Assembly: GCA_015680685.1 (NCBI GenBank)
Contig: MNCI01003605.1
Coordinates: 40,902 to 104,901, forward strand
Origin: Gnetum montanum
Lineage: Eukaryota > Streptophyta > Gnetopsida > Gnetales > Gnetaceae
Direction of reading: 5' to 3'
Length of the DNA stretch: 64,000 nt
Below, one piece after another: positions 35,819-48,983 of this stretch (within the stretch, counting starts at the first letter, position 1; each line of letters opens with the position of its first letter). The translations under genes and the position numbers were made by a program. A model generated the notes under the pieces. It made no database searches. It was not told the origin of the DNA and was given only the letters and a program-made list of their open reading frames with translations.

Positions 35819-36765
35819 TGATTAGTGGTGAAGGTACCCCTATGATTAACCATACGAATCATAAAGTGTTTATGCACGATCTAGGCAAATTTCATGGACT
35901 CTCTAGTTTCTGGTGCACTAGTCTTCTAAGACGTGGATCTTTCCCTAAAGGTAATTTGTTGTCTTCCTAATCACACTTGTGAAGTAAAAAAGTATGGTTA
36001 ATTGTAATTGAAGCATATGATTTTTATCATTTTATGTTTTATGTTCTTTAGTTCTTGAAGAGAGAGATAAACCAATTTAATGACTAATTTAATTTAACTA
36101 ACTCACTGATCTTTAACTAGTCCTAACACAAGCATTTGGTTGCACCTTCCATACATGTCCTAAACCCATGTACCCACTACTAGCTTACCAAGCACTCCAC
36201 TACTGGGTGCACCAAGCAATAATGATGCTAGGATTACCAAGAAAATACATGCTATGCTTGAAGTAGTAGTACTTATGTACTTAATCTATCTAGCTTATCT
36301 TACTTGATTAGCTTAATTATTGAAAAACATTACATAAATAACTAAAAACATTAAATGCATGAGTAAACATCTAAAATATCGAGAATGTTGCAAGGTTTAT
36401 CAAAAAGCTCATCTTTATTTCCATACATACTCTCATGCTTAGGTACAAAAATTCTCGAATAAAGATTCGTACACTCAATGACTCCTACTATAGGCACTCA
36501 GGAAAATATTCTAACTTTCAAATGTAAAAACTATAAGAGCTTTACTACTACTATGAATTTGATGCTCATAAAAATGGGTGGGAACATGTATTTATAGTTT
36601 TTTCTCTAGGGTTGCATCAATGGGGCTTTGTGAATGTAGAGAACACTACGTCGATGCAGTCCTATTGATGGGGCAACATCATGTAAATGAGACCCCATTG
36701 ATAGGGACTTGTTGGCAAGGCCATGTCAATGGGGATCCATTGACATGACACTTTGACACTCATCA
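35819..36765 (-). repeat. Element C 3' LTR (947 bp)
   Basis: On the minus strand it reads TGATGAGTGTCAAAG...CACCACTAATCA. It shares GGAAATAAAGATGAGCTT and GATAAACCTTGCA with A. A TATAAATAC-like box (minus strand) lies near 36590-36600. Confidence 0.9.
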
Positions 36766-36780
36766 TACCCCCATAACTAA
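36766..36780 (-). other. Polypurine tract of C
   Basis: Minus strand TTAGTTATGGGGGTA abuts the 3' LTR. Confidence 0.75.
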
Positions 36781-37000
36781 GTAAAAACTCATCCTTAAGT
36801 TATTTTACAAAATTGGGAAGGTATGGGATTATTAATTGACTCTTAACAAAACCATTGATTTGACAAAACTAAGTCCTTGAGTGTATAAATCAAAAAATTA
36901 CAAAAAATTGTGGGGTTTATGACAAAAAATTGAACATCATGATGTGACTACAAAAACTTAGAAAACACATCCTTTGATAGTGTGAAGATAGTGGTGAAAA

Positions 37001-39849
37001 TTAGACAATCCTAGACAATGGAGGTTCCTGAGGCTTTGATGGAACTTTGCTAGCTCCATGCACATGCGATAGCTAAGGTGGATGTGGCTATCCTGCTGTG
37101 GCTACAACATTTGGTGGAAGGTGAAAGACATTAAGCAATGGCTTCATCTTCTCCTTCTTACTCCAAGGATCATTCATAGTCCACGAAGCATCACTAATGT
37201 GGGCTAGAATGGGGACATCCCGTGGACAAGGCATGATCAAGAACATCTCCTTTACATTGACAAACTAGGTAGTGAGCTATTTGCATTTGATGTTGAAAAT
37301 CCTTATTTCATTCTACAACTCTTAGTAGTTATTCATCCTCCTAGCTAGGTTCTCGGTAGTTTATCATTGATCAGTGAATCATGACTTGAGAACCTCAAGT
37401 TTAGTGTTAGCCACTACAAGCTTGTCCTTGGTGTCTATGCAGTGCTTAAACATAGCCTTTTACAACAAGTATGATATAGCCACCTATTTTTTAAGATTTG
37501 ACCATGGTTTTTCAGTAGTCAGCATGGCTAGATTTGAATAAGGGAGATTGGAAAGCTCCATGTACTCCATCATCTCCTTGATCTACAAATCCATAAGAAT
37601 TTTTGCTTTGTTGTAGGTGTTTATCCCATCAAAAATGGGTTGCCAAACTTCTATACCTTACTAGAGTTGTTGAAGGAATTCATTTACCTTTATCTTCATC
37701 AATTGAATGTGTTTTTTATTTACTTCCTTCTGTAGACTGACTTGCTCTTTGTAATGATCTTTGGCTTTCTTAAATTTGAGAGATTTAGATTTCCATGTGG
37801 CTACCTCAATTGCAGTTTTATGGTGAAGGGTGTGCACCTCCTCCATGGAGAGATTCCTATTCTTTACTTCCAATTTCCTTAATTTTGTGTTTTCTTTGGC
37901 TAGTTGCTCCTACTGTTGATGGATGAAATCAGTTAACTCTTGCTTGTTTGCATTAACATTTTACAAGTGATGAATTTTTTACAATAAAATAAACATTCTC
38001 TTGATGAGTTTGATCCAAGGACTTTTGAATCATGTGCTATGTGGCCTCTACCAAGGCCTGATAGGAGACTGTAGTCTCCATTACACCCTCAACCCCTTTG
38101 AGCTTGGTCTAAAGCTATTCCATAGCTTCATCTCTTGTTAGTGCTAGGTTGAGAAATGTGAGATTGGTAATCTAGGCACTTAATTTGGAAACTTTCATAG
38201 CCAAGTGTTCATTCAAATCCCTGGCTATTTCAAGTTGCCCCTTCAATATGATGTTTTTGTCCCATGCCTCTAGCAGCTCCAACTAGGTTATAGTGATGTT
38301 GTTCGAAAGGTCAAAGACATCTGAAAGTGATTGGCTAGTTCCCACTAGTCAATTTAGTAGTTCTTCATGTTGTGCTATGTTTATTTTACTACTTGTAGTT
38401 TGTACAAATGTTTGCACATCTTTAAGTGTAGTGAATTTTGATGCAGATGCTACATGTGCATTAAGCATTTCAACAATTCAATTAGCCACTAGTTCTGTTG
38501 TTGTTTTCTATCCCTAGTGCTACATCACCAAAACTATTGCCCCCTCACCCTCCTCCAAGTGCACCTAGAAGGTTGCATCATTTCTAGAGATTTCTAGGAG
38601 TGTCTACTATTTTTCAAGAGATATTGTGATCTCTCGAGCACTTAGATTTGACCTTGTAGGATGATATGTTGTTTGGATTGAGAAAATGGGTCCACCCTCT
38701 CCCATCAAGTTGACTGTTCAAGCTAACTCATGACTAGTCTATATATGGATGGGTCACCACCATTTGTGCTTTCTTATTTCTCTTATTTGATCAAGAGCCA
38801 TTCTTTATATTCATGTAACCATTGGATAGTTACAATGATATCTGACACTGTTTTCTAAGTGGTAGGTGGAGGTGGTGGTTGTTGCTCTTCTTCTTGGATA
38901 GTTATGGTAGGTATCTTATCCTTCATCATTTCTACCCAATTGGTGGCTAAAAAAATTCTAGTTATGTTGTTAATGTAAAACACTATTTCTCCCCTTTGAT
39001 AGAGTTTCTTGATGAGGCATGGGAATGAGAATGCCTTTCTTTCATGTTTATTTTCTTTAAATTGCTTCTCCATCTCTAGATAGATTAGCTGCAAAAGGTT
39101 GACTAGGAATCTCCCACTTAGAGTAACACATGCTTGGGCAGAGAAGATGGTGATTTTACTTGCCCTCACTATGGGATTGAGGTAGAAGGTCTCAATCTTA
39201 TAATGGATACTCTTTGCTTGTGTAAGCATGTAAAATTGCCTGTGGTCAATAGCATAACACCATTGCACCCATTCTTTCTTGATGTTCAAATTTTCCTACA
39301 TTGGGATTTTAGTAAGATTTGACCCTATTTTGGGCAACCCAAGCACTATAGCAATGGCCTGAACTAAGTAGGACATTGAGATGTCCTTGAATTTCACCAT
39401 TGCTCTAGGATGCTTATTGTTCTAGAATAGGAATGTTTCTTTCATGTACCAGTCCCTGGTGAAAGTGATGATTGGCCACATGGGAGAGTCCTTCAGCTGA
39501 TCCTATACTTGTCTTGGTGGATGCTTTAGGAAAGGAAAAAATTTAACTCCTAGAGCACTAATTTTTGGGCCTCCATTGATTTAATCTTATTTAGGCAAGC
39601 CTCTATTAAGGTCACCTTAAGATTTGTTGGTTGTGCTAGTCCATCATCCTGATGGAAATGTTCTATTGCTACTATTTGTTCTAGAATCTGTTAAATAGAT
39701 TCCACTTCTACCTCTTCCCTAAGAGGACCTATGGTGTGGGTTGTGAGTGGTTCTTCTTAGAGCTATTCTTAGCATTTTTCCATTTTAGGCCATTTCTTCC
39801 TTGGTTGGGATGTTCCTACTTCTTGTGTGTGCTTCCCTTTTTGTGCCAT
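37001..39849 (-). pseudogene. Element C third ORF (ORF3), decayed
   Basis: It starts at ATG 39849 (MAQKGKHTQEVG) and its frame ends near 37001, ~950 codons with stops and frameshifts. The N-terminal third (about 39290-38855 is open) contains IYLEMEKQFKEN and FSFPCLIKKLYQRGEI, which resemble the helical 'putative plant transposon protein' domain often found beside plant gypsy elements. A Pro-rich linker follows, then a long charged, coiled-coil-like region (MEVKNRNLSMEEVHTLHHKT at 37873) and a Pro/Lys-rich tail. It lies in sense downstream of integrase, where env-like or extra ORFs occur, but I see no signal peptide or membrane segment. Function unknown. Confidence 0.7.
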
Positions 39850-42030
39850 CTATAATTACAACACATCCATGGATCAGTAGATATAATGTATAACTTTAAA
39901 TTTTTGAATACCTTTTCTCATTAGAGAGTTACACGTTGGCTAAGGTTGGACCATGGTAGATTGATTATTTTATTAATTATTCATTATGAATGTCACCAAA
40001 GCTTGTTGGAAAGGTTTAACTCTTGTAATTTCGTGTTTGATAGTTGATTTTTTAGTTAAACCTTTGGGGGAGATAGAAAAAATTATAAAAACTTTTCTAT
40101 CAAAAATGGCACATTTGTGGTCCCCATAATGAAGAGCTTACCTCTGGTAGCTGTAGGATCAAAGAACAAAGTGATTTGGATAAAAAAAGTTATAAGTTAT
40201 GGGCTCTAGAATGTTTTGGGCTTTGAAATCTGAAAAACTCCTTTGGATTTTATGAGAAAATGTAAAATTTTCTAAGTGGGATCATGCTTATTTATACTAT
40301 TTTTGACATACGACAATGAGGCACTATATATGGGGCCTCATAAACAAGTCTACTTTATTGACAGGGCCCTATATATGAGGCCCATCTATAAAAATTTTCA
40401 ATGTTGAATATCTTAAAAAATATAAGGAATTTTTCAATGACATTATGGCTTATGGAATCCCAGAAAAGCCAAGAATACGAGAAAATCATTGACGAAGATC
40501 TTTTAAAGCTCAAGAATTGAAAATTTTGATGGAGAACATATTTAATGAATAAAATTTGTAAAGGAACATGGTGTGATGCAAAAGATAAATGTATGAAAGA
40601 TTTGAGTTGCAAGAATGCCTAAGGATAAGGTACTTAACAAACTTGACCAAGGGATATGCAAGTGAGTCCTCTCCATAGTAGCACATGCCATGTTTACCCT
40701 TGCATAACCTCAACCTAAGAAGTCTTTGGGCCCCATAGATGATTAATGGTCAATGGAATTAAGGACCAACACTTGAAAGATTCTACCTAAGAATTTAAAT
40801 ATGTCAAACTGTGACAGGGAATCAAGAACATGGACACTAGTAATGAGGTGAATTATGGAAAACATAGATGGATGATGGAGAAGGTGGAATGGATTACCAA
40901 ATTGAGATCATAAGAAGTCCCTTATGGAGTTCATGTTTAAAAGGACCAAAGAATATTCATCCTTAGTTCAAACTAAAATCAATCTCTTTTAGTGACTTCA
41001 AATCACCACTCGAAGAATAATCCACCCTTTTGAGACACAAACGTGCTCCCATAAAACAACCATCATTCCATAAAAAGAAGAAAAGAGAAATATGGAGTGA
41101 GAGAGGGACTGAGTTAGAGGGGACCTTTAGTCATGGGTACATGGTTTTCTAGTCCCACAACCAGTGATTGTAGCCCATTTATTTTGTCTAAGGGATGTGC
41201 TTTGGATTTCCATCATGTGTTTTTTTTTCTTTTGGATGGGAACCATACCATGTAAAGACTTTATTTGACTTCCTATTATTAGAACATGGAACAGTAGGAA
41301 GTTAATGAAAAACACTCAAGTATCCAAGTAAGTAGAAGAGTACAAAGATTATTGAGTCTCCTTGAAGTCACACCTTATTCAAACCTTTAAATCCTTCCAA
41401 TTTTTGAAACTACCAAGGTCAAAAATTTATTAAAATTTGATTTAATAAAAGGGACTTCACACTTCCAAAATAAGGAAAACCATAGAGTTTGTGGATAGGT
41501 GGATGTCATGGACCTACTGCCTATTCCATGAAAATGAAACCATTACTAAGTCATTGGTACAAAAATTCAAAAATAGAAACTAGACATTAGCAAACCAAAC
41601 ATAAAGCACAAACCATAATTAGTAGTAGCCACAACACCACTATGTCTTATTGGAAAAAAACCACTTTTGTTAACAAAAAATGTTAAAATCACATGCCAAA
41701 AAAAACCAAATTGAAATATATAAAAAAATGTAAAATATCCAATAAAGATTCAAACATACTAATGATGGTGTAAGACAAAAAATAGTGTAAAAATAGGAAA
41801 AAATTTGAAAATTAAAAAGTTGTAAAATATATAACTTACAAAATAAAAAATGTGAAAAACAAAAAATTGAAAAATGAGGAGTCATGTGGATGATTAGCAC
41901 AAATGACCATCTCCCTCACAACCAAGCTGAAAGGAGGAGATCCAAAAAATTAAGCATGGTTGTCTATTCATTGGGGTATTTGTTGCACTAACTTGCATGG
42001 GTTCATGAAAAAAATTTACTTGTTGGATGT
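39850..42030 (-). other. C spacer between integrase and ORF3
   Basis: Non-coding, ~2.2 kb, A-rich on the plus strand near 41650-41880. It is homologous to 51771-53900 in D and, in part, to 27858-28900 in A. Confidence 0.65.
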
Positions 42031-42039
42031 TGACCAACT

Positions 42040-43180
42040 ACCTTTTATTTGGGCTCTTAGGTTAGAAAGAAAGCTTTCAACAATTATATAAGGTTCTTTC
42101 CACAATTTTTGAAGCTTAATTTTCTTTGGTACATGTGTGGGGTTCCAATAGAGAACCTTATCTTCTAGTTGGAATTTTGCTGTTCATATTCTCATATCAT
42201 GTCATTGGTTGTTGAATGCCTTGTGCACTTCATTCAAAGATAGGGCACTAATCAATTCTCATCTACCACATTGAGATTGATAAATCCTTCTTTTTGTGCT
42301 AGACTTAGGTCAAGATTTTGTTCATAGGTTGTATAGAGCTTGGATTGGATTGGTAGTGTTGGAAATTTTTCATACACTAGCTCATGGGAAGAGTAACCAA
42401 TAGAAAGTTTCCATGTTGAGTGGTAGGCCCATATGGAATTGCTGAGTTTTATGCTCCAATCTCTCCTATATTTGCTTATGGTCCTTGTTAGGTCTTTGTA
42501 ATCTCTTTGTTGGTTACCTTTGCTTGACCATTGGATTGGGGGTGATAGGGTGTTGTTAATTTATATTCAACCCCCAAGTATTGCATCAACTTTTTAAAAG
42601 TGGTACCTGTGAAGTGAGTACCATTGTCAAAAATTAGTGCATGTGGCACCCAAAACCTATTGACAACATTTTTCTATACAAATCTAGTAGCAGTGGATGA
42701 TGTACAATCAATGATGGTTGTTGCTTCTACCCATTTGGTGTAGTGGTTGACTGCTACAATGATATACATATTTCCATTGGACATGGGTGTGATGGAACCC
42801 ATGAAGTCTATGCCCTATATGTCAAAGGGCTCCCATGGCTAAATCCATTATTGAGGATCCTCCATTGGAGTGTTCATCCCACCATCTACTTGATAACATT
42901 CACAACATTGAGAAAATTGGTGGGCATCCCTATAGATTATAGGCCAATAGTATTCTATTATCTAGATTGGTATGGTCATGTGCCTCCTTTCATAGTTTCC
43001 TCCACAAGGGCCTTCATGAGCATCTTGGAGAATATGAAATTGATCTACATTAGGGACACACCAATGAACTAGGCCATCATTGTACACCTTATAAAGGTGT
43101 TCATTGATTTCCATGAAGTACTTTGCCCAATGAAGAAATTATTGTTTCTTCCTAAGGTCTAGACCTTATGGTATTTCTTT
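42040..43180 (-). pseudogene. Element C integrase
   Basis: Integrase joins cDNA to host DNA. The minus-strand translation shows a zinc-binding N-terminus (HEGPCGGNYERRHMT, then CCECYQVDGGMN), a core with DFMGSITPMSNGNMYI, a conserved HYTKWVEA, IFDNGTHF, and TTPYHPQSNGQAKVTNKE. The catalytic Glu expected after NGQA is Lys (codon at 42518-42520). The C-terminal part ends near 42060. Several in-frame stops. Inactive. Confidence 0.8.
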
Positions 43181-43299
43181 AGTGAGAAGGTAAGTGACGA
43201 TGCCATTATCCCATTTTGTTTCTATGGGCACTTAGTCATTTATTTATCCTATAAAGAGGAGTTTTTCTAGAAATTGATCAAAGAGTAGGCTCTCCTCCT

Positions 43300-43690
43300 C
43301 TTTGTCATTCCACCTAACTAAGAGAGCTAGTTAGCAATCACATTCTTAGTCCCTTTCTAATATACCATTGTGATATTGAATTCTGGTAAGATCATGAGCC
43401 ACCATATGATATGGTGATACATCATTAGCTTGTTCATTAGGAAGTGGATGGCACTATGATCTATGTGCATAGATACTTTATAACCAAGCACATAGTAATT
43501 GAACTTTTCAAGAGCATACACCACTATCATTAATTCTTTCTCCATTATGGTGTAATTCAATTGTGCATCCACAATGCTTTGACTCATGTAATGGATGTAA
43601 TATGGACATTTTTTATCATGCAACTACATAAGCATGGCTTCCAATGCATAATTAGATGAATCCATCATTATGTGAAATGGTCTAGACTAG
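43300..43690 (-). pseudogene. Element C RNase H
   Basis: Motifs in order: DSSNYALEAML, DAQLNYTIMEKELMIVVYAL, MHIDHSAIHFLMNK and IIWWLMILPEFNI. This is the typical gypsy RNase H order, directly after RT. Stops occur upstream and downstream of 43357-43623, which is open. Confidence 0.8.
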
Positions 43691-43699
43691 TCTAGTGCT

Positions 43700-44785
43700 C
43701 ATAGAATCAAAGTTTCTATGAGCTTTTCCTTTGGTAGTTGGAATGCATGTTCACACTCCTTGGTTCAGATGAATGGAGTAGCTTTCTTTATAAGCTCAAC
43801 CAATGAATCATTGGTAGTAGCCAATATGTACAAGGAATGATCAGAAATATTTAACAATCTTTGGTTGGCATGTGATTCCTTGGATGAATGTTATTTTCTT
43901 GGATCTACCTCAATCCCTACTTGAGTAATTCTATGACCTAGTACTATGCCTTCCAAGACCATTAAATGGCTTTTATGCTAATTGGGCTTGAGGTTTGTTT
44001 TAACACATCTCTTTAGTAGTTGCTCAAGGTAATACAAGGCTTACTCAAATGTAGCCCCATAGGTAGAGAAGTCATCCATAAAGACTTCTAATTTTCTACC
44101 TATTTATTGTTGGAAAATACTAAGGACTAGGCATTGAAATGTTGCACAAGCATTACATAGATCAAATGGCATCTTACAATATGGAAAAAGTCCCCTAGGG
44201 ACTCATGAATGCTATCTTGGCTTGATCCCCTAATGCAATTTGAATTTGGTTATAGTCACTATAACCATCCGAGAAGTTATAATAGTAATGCTTGGAGATA
44301 GTTTCCAACACTTTATTTACAAATGGTAATGGAAAATGATCTTTAAATGTTACCATGTTCAATAGCTTGAAGTTGATGCGAACTCGCCCTTTTCCACCTT
44401 TCTTTGGCACAATTATGAGTGGGCTAATCCACTCACTATTCACAATGGAATAGATGAATCCCATATTGAGTTATTTTATTTCTTTGATTGTTTATTTCAA
44501 TTTGGGATTCACCTACCTTTGTGGCTACCTTCTTGGTTTCATGGCTAGATCAATGTAGATGCCATGTTGGCATATCCTTGTATCGATTCCTGTTAGTTTA
44601 GGATATGACCAAGAAAAGACTGATGGGAATTTTTTGATGACTTTAAATAGCTTATCTTTTTGTTCAAAAGAAATATTTTCATTGATTTTAACTAGCTTGC
44701 CATTTTTTAAAAATTCATACTTCATGCCCCTTGGAAAATTTTTTAACTCTTGGGGCTCTTGTTTGAAATTATCAGGGATTTCCAA
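43700..44785 (-). pseudogene. Element C reverse transcriptase
   Basis: After a linker (EIPDNFKQEPQELKNF, open 44785-44525) come the RT motifs MGFIYSIVNSEWISPLIIVP, KGRVRINFKLLN, DHFPLPFVNKVLE, YNQIQIALGDQAKIAF, and the catalytic VFMDDFSTYG (MDD at 44071-44079), then GHRITQVGIEVD. The YxDD-box aspartates are kept as FMDD, but stops near 44194 and elsewhere break the frame. Confidence 0.83.
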
Positions 44786-45009
44786 CTCTTCCTAATAGGT
44801 ATCATCATCTTCATCATTGGAGAGTCGATGATGAACTTATTCAAGTTCATCAATGCCTTTGACATAAGCACATGTTAGGCTCTCAGTTGGTTCCATGCAT
44901 AAGGTGCTACTATCAGAGTTAGCTATCAACCACTGGGTGTCCTCTTGTTTTGTGACTACTACATATAGACACCTTTGGATATTTGTTTCATGTGCACATT
45001 GATTGCATA

Positions 45010-45530
45010 CTTTGAGGAATTTACTTTGAATGGACTAGATTTTCTATATGTAATTGCACCCATTATCACTATACATAATGAATGGAACACACTTCTTCTC
45101 TAACCTTCCAAATTCATTTTCCTTAGATATTTCCAAGAATAGGTCTCTTATGCTCATTTTCACATTAACTGTGCTTGACCATGCCCTTCCCATAATGATG
45201 GGAAAGTATCCTTTTCATTTTTCTACCTTGATCACTAGAAAATTAGCAAGATAGGACCACCCACTAACTTTGGTCATAATGTCCTCCACTAGTCCCAAAG
45301 AAATAATGATTGACTAATTTGCCAATTCTAAATGAATGTTGTACTTCTTGAGAGGCGATCAATTCCAGGCTTTGTACATGTCATGGGAGATGAGATTAAC
45401 ACTAGAATTACAATAAAGAAGGGCTTTGCATTCTCATGTTTAGTGATCTATAAGTAAATAAGTGGATTCCTAGGTTAGATCTTTTCATGGAAAGATTGCC
45501 AGCCTTGATCCAATTGGAAAAAACATGAGT
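45010..45530 (-). pseudogene. Element C protease, catalytic site lost
   Basis: Aligned with A's protease: LLYCNSSVNLISHDMYKAWN in place of LLDFGSGVNLISQKMYHTWN. The catalytic Asp-x-Gly (45407-45415) has become Tyr-Cys-Asn. The downstream MG-AWSS block and the linker IQRCLYVVVTKQ are recognisable. Confidence 0.75.
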
Positions 45531-45599
45531 TAATATCATAGTATGGATCTAAGGTAGCATTTTTTTTGAAGGGAACTTGAATGTGTTTGATGTAGATTA

Positions 45600-47997
45600 T
45601 GAGGATGTTGGAGATATAGGACGACCAACCATATTAGGTTGTGAGGGTTTGGGAGCACTATTAGGGTAGAAATTTGGTCGTTTCCTAGATCAATTATCTG
45701 AATCACTTAGCTAGAAAGTTAATTGTAAATGTATAGCCCTTGTAGCATTTCTTTGCTATGACTATGGAGGAATTTTGTCCTACATGGATGGAATAGGAGG
45801 TAATTGGGTTGATGGTAGAGGGATGTGTGTAGATGGATGTGAAGGGTGGTATGGGTATGGGTGTTCCCCTTGAGTAGATTATGAATGAGTGTGATGGTAA
45901 TCTAAATGGTAATAGTGATGCTGAAATGAGGCGTGGCTTGTAGAACTTCTTGGAGAAATGGGTTGGTAAACATAGTACCCATATGGATCTTGTTACCTAT
46001 AAGGGTACTACAGTCTTGGTGGTGACATTTTTAATGATTGTGGTTGGTTTCACTATTGATATTATTTATATGGTTATGGTGGAGGTCCACTTAGGTAGTA
46101 AGCTTATTGTTGTTGGTGGAATTGCCTTGGATTGCCTTGAGGATAAGGTAATCATTTGGGTGCTTACCTCCATGCTAGGCAAGGATTCAATGTGTACACC
46201 CTAGACTCTTGCAAGTGTGACACCACAAGACAACATTCCTAAGGATGTTCATACTGAAATATGTCACAACCAACATCATCATTAGATTCTGTCTTCACAA
46301 CTTCTTCTACTACAACAAATTTTCCCTTACCTCTTCGGTAGGCATGTTTAGCTTCTTTCTACCTCATTCTGTTACAATTACTATTTTTCTCCTTGGATTT
46401 TTTTAGCAATCTTCATAGTGGTTTGGAATTTCTTATTCAAAGAGTCCCATAATTTATTAACCTTTTCCAAAATATTAGATACAAATTGTTGTATGGGCAA
46501 GGTTTTCTTGTTCACCACTTCATTAAGTGGTGACTCCTCCTTGTCATAAAATTGGACTTGTTCTTTTTTAATGGAAGGATTCCCATTATATTCTTTTGCA
46601 CTTTTTCTTTTTTACAACTCACCTTCTTCTTTTGCAACTTGTTCTATTAGCCTTTGTATCTAATGAGCTCTTAGTTCAGATGATTTCCCTTCAGCATAAA
46701 CCCTAAGAGTTTTTTTAGTTTATGCTCTATGCCCATTTATGATGTGGTGTAGTTGTTCCCTTTGAGAATAACCATGGCTAGGGCATCAATGTAAGAGAGA
46801 GTAGTATTTGCACATGGTGGCATCCAAGGGTTTATGTGTTTCCTATTTTCAACCTTGGATTTTTTTTCTCAAGTTGGACACTCTAGAGTATATTTGGTAT
46901 TTATCATTAAATAGTTCAAACATTGTACTCCATTTGCAAATGGATTTCATCTTTAAGGACCAATACCAAATTTCAGCATCTCTGATGAGTATCTTGGGGA
47001 ATAGCTTAAGTTTTGGAAAATCATTTTAAATTTTCTATAAAGTAAAGGAATCATGAAAAGCTTGTAGATGTGTCTACAGATCAAAGTTATATCCCCCTCA
47101 AATCTTGGGATATTATTCATGTCTAAGCACTTGATCTGATTATCTTTCATATGCCCAGTTGGGATCTTTACTGACTTTGCAATGTTAAGAATGATTTAAT
47201 TTGCTAGTAGAGATTCATCATCATTATGATTTCATTGTCATTGATAATGTCCTCTATTACCCTTGCATCCTTGGTGGGCTCTACTATCATTATTTCCTTG
47301 CTGATCACCTTCATCACAATTATTTTTATGATGAATTCTATTAGAACCAATAGATGAAGAGGAATGTTTGGAATCAGATGAAGAGGATGAAGAGGAAGAT
47401 GGACCACCACCACCATCATGGTGTTTTCCACCATCTCTTTGTTCATTATGACCACCATCCTTAAATCCCTTGCCATCATGATGTTTGCCCAAGTTCCTAC
47501 CTTTACTGTCACTTTTTCCTAAACCTATTTTAGTAATAGTGAATCATAGGTTTAGGGCCACACCCTCATCACCAATAATAGGGGGTGGAGAATCTTCATG
47601 TTGAGAACCCCTAGAAGAAGGATCCTCATTGTCGATTTTATTTAACAAGAACAAGGGATTAGTAAAGTGTTTCCCCTTCACAAACTCATGGTTCTTCTCT
47701 TGGTGTCAATCTCACTTGCATTGCGTTCAATGAGATGGTAGTCTTGAGTGTTATAACTATTCACAACGTATTCCTCTTGAAGATGCCTAACTTCTTATGG
47801 GTTCAAAATAGCATCCCAAGCATAGATCACTTGGGGGGAAATATAACTTTTCCTTCTATATCATGCCATTGCAATTGCTCATCTTGATGTAGGATGAAGG
47901 TAAAAGTAGGCACAAACTCATTTGGATGAGTATATATCACTTTGCACTCCTATGGAACCGATGATTTAACATCTTCACACCTATCAGAAGAATACAT
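45600..47997 (-). pseudogene. Element C gag
   Basis: ATG at 47997 (MYSSDRCEDVK), 130 nt after the primer site. Early text YTHPNEFVPTFTFILHQDEQ matches A. A Gly/His/Ser-rich stretch (about 47490-47330) contains an eight-residue Ser run. The gag domain is heralded by MKDNQIKCLDMNNIPRFEGD (47150). A knuckle-like region near 46260-46195 (HLQESRVYTLNP after it) matches the A site where B inserted. Multiple stops and frameshifts. Confidence 0.75.
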
Positions 47998-48126
47998 TTT
48001 TCAATAAAAAAAATTAGTGTGCTTTTATAATTATATGTCATGTGAGAGTAATGTTAACCTTAAGTTTGTCCAATGATATTAACCATGTTCACTAATCCTA
48101 GATAGCATACATTTTAACAAACAAAG

Positions 48127-48144
48127 TCCCCTACAAAAATGCCA
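48127..48144 (-). other. Primer binding site of C (decayed)
   Basis: Minus strand TGGCATTTTTGTAGGGGA, a mutated form of A's TGGCGCCGTTGCCGGGGA, one base from the central LTR. Confidence 0.75.
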
Positions 48145-48145
48145 A

Positions 48146-48747
48146 TGATGAGTGGTAAAGGTACCCCTATACTCAACCATACAAATCATGAAGCATTTAA
48201 GCATGATTTGGTCAAATTTCATGGACTCTCTAGTTTTTGATGTACTAGTCTTCTAGGAAGTATATCTTGCCCTAATGGTCATTCATTGTCTTCTTGATTA
48301 CACTTGTGAAGTACAAAGATATGGTTAAGTGTAATTAAGATATGATTTTTATCATTTTATGTTTTATGTTCTTTGATTTTTTAAGAGAGAGATAAAGTAA
48401 TTTAATGACTAATTTAATTTAACTAAATCATTAATATCTAACTAGTCTTAACATAAGCATCGAATCCCACCTTTTGTACACATATTAAATCCACATATCC
48501 ATTGTTGGGTTACCAAGCACTATGCTATTAGGTGCACTAAGAAATAATGCAGCTGGGATTACCAAGTGAATATGTGCTACACTCAAAGCAATCATACTAA
48601 TGTATTTAATATATCTAACTTATCTTGCTTGATTAGCTTAATTACTAGAAAACATTAATTAAATAACTAAAATTATTAAATGCATGAGTAAATATTTAAA
48701 TGCCTAGTCAATGGGGCCTACTTGATGTAGCTAACCATGACTCATCG
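48146..48747 (-). repeat. Central LTR shared by C and D (602 bp, promoter deleted)
   Basis: Aligns with 35819-36765, but about 345 bp between the GCATGAGTAAATATTTAAATG block and CTAGTCAATGGGGCC are missing. The lost part contains the TATA region and the start of R. It serves as 5' LTR of C and 3' LTR of D. Confidence 0.85.
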
Positions 48748-48763
48748 TATCCTCATGACTAAA
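48748..48763 (-). other. Polypurine tract of D (decayed)
   Basis: Minus strand ATTTAGTCATGAGGATA-like, matching A's AGTCATGGGGGTA with G-to-A changes. Confidence 0.65.
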
Positions 48764-48983
48764 TGAAAACTTGTCCTTAGGTTTCTTTACAAAATTAGAA
48801 AGATATGGGATTATTGATTAACCCTTAACAAAACAAACTAACTTGATAACACTAAGTGCTTGAGTATACATATCAACACATTATAAAAATTATGGTGTTT
48901 ATGACACAAAATTGAACACCATGACATGAATCCACAAAATTTTGACAAAAATTCCTTTGATGGTAGGAAGATGGTAGAGAAGA

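Noticed and set aside
37001-39849. ORF3 of C as an envelope gene
   Set aside because: It sits where env-like ORFs occur, but no signal peptide, membrane segment or fusion-type motif is visible.
47204-47512. Met/His/Ile-rich 102-codon minus-strand ORF
   Set aside because: It is a shifted frame of C's gag Gly/His/Ser-rich segment.
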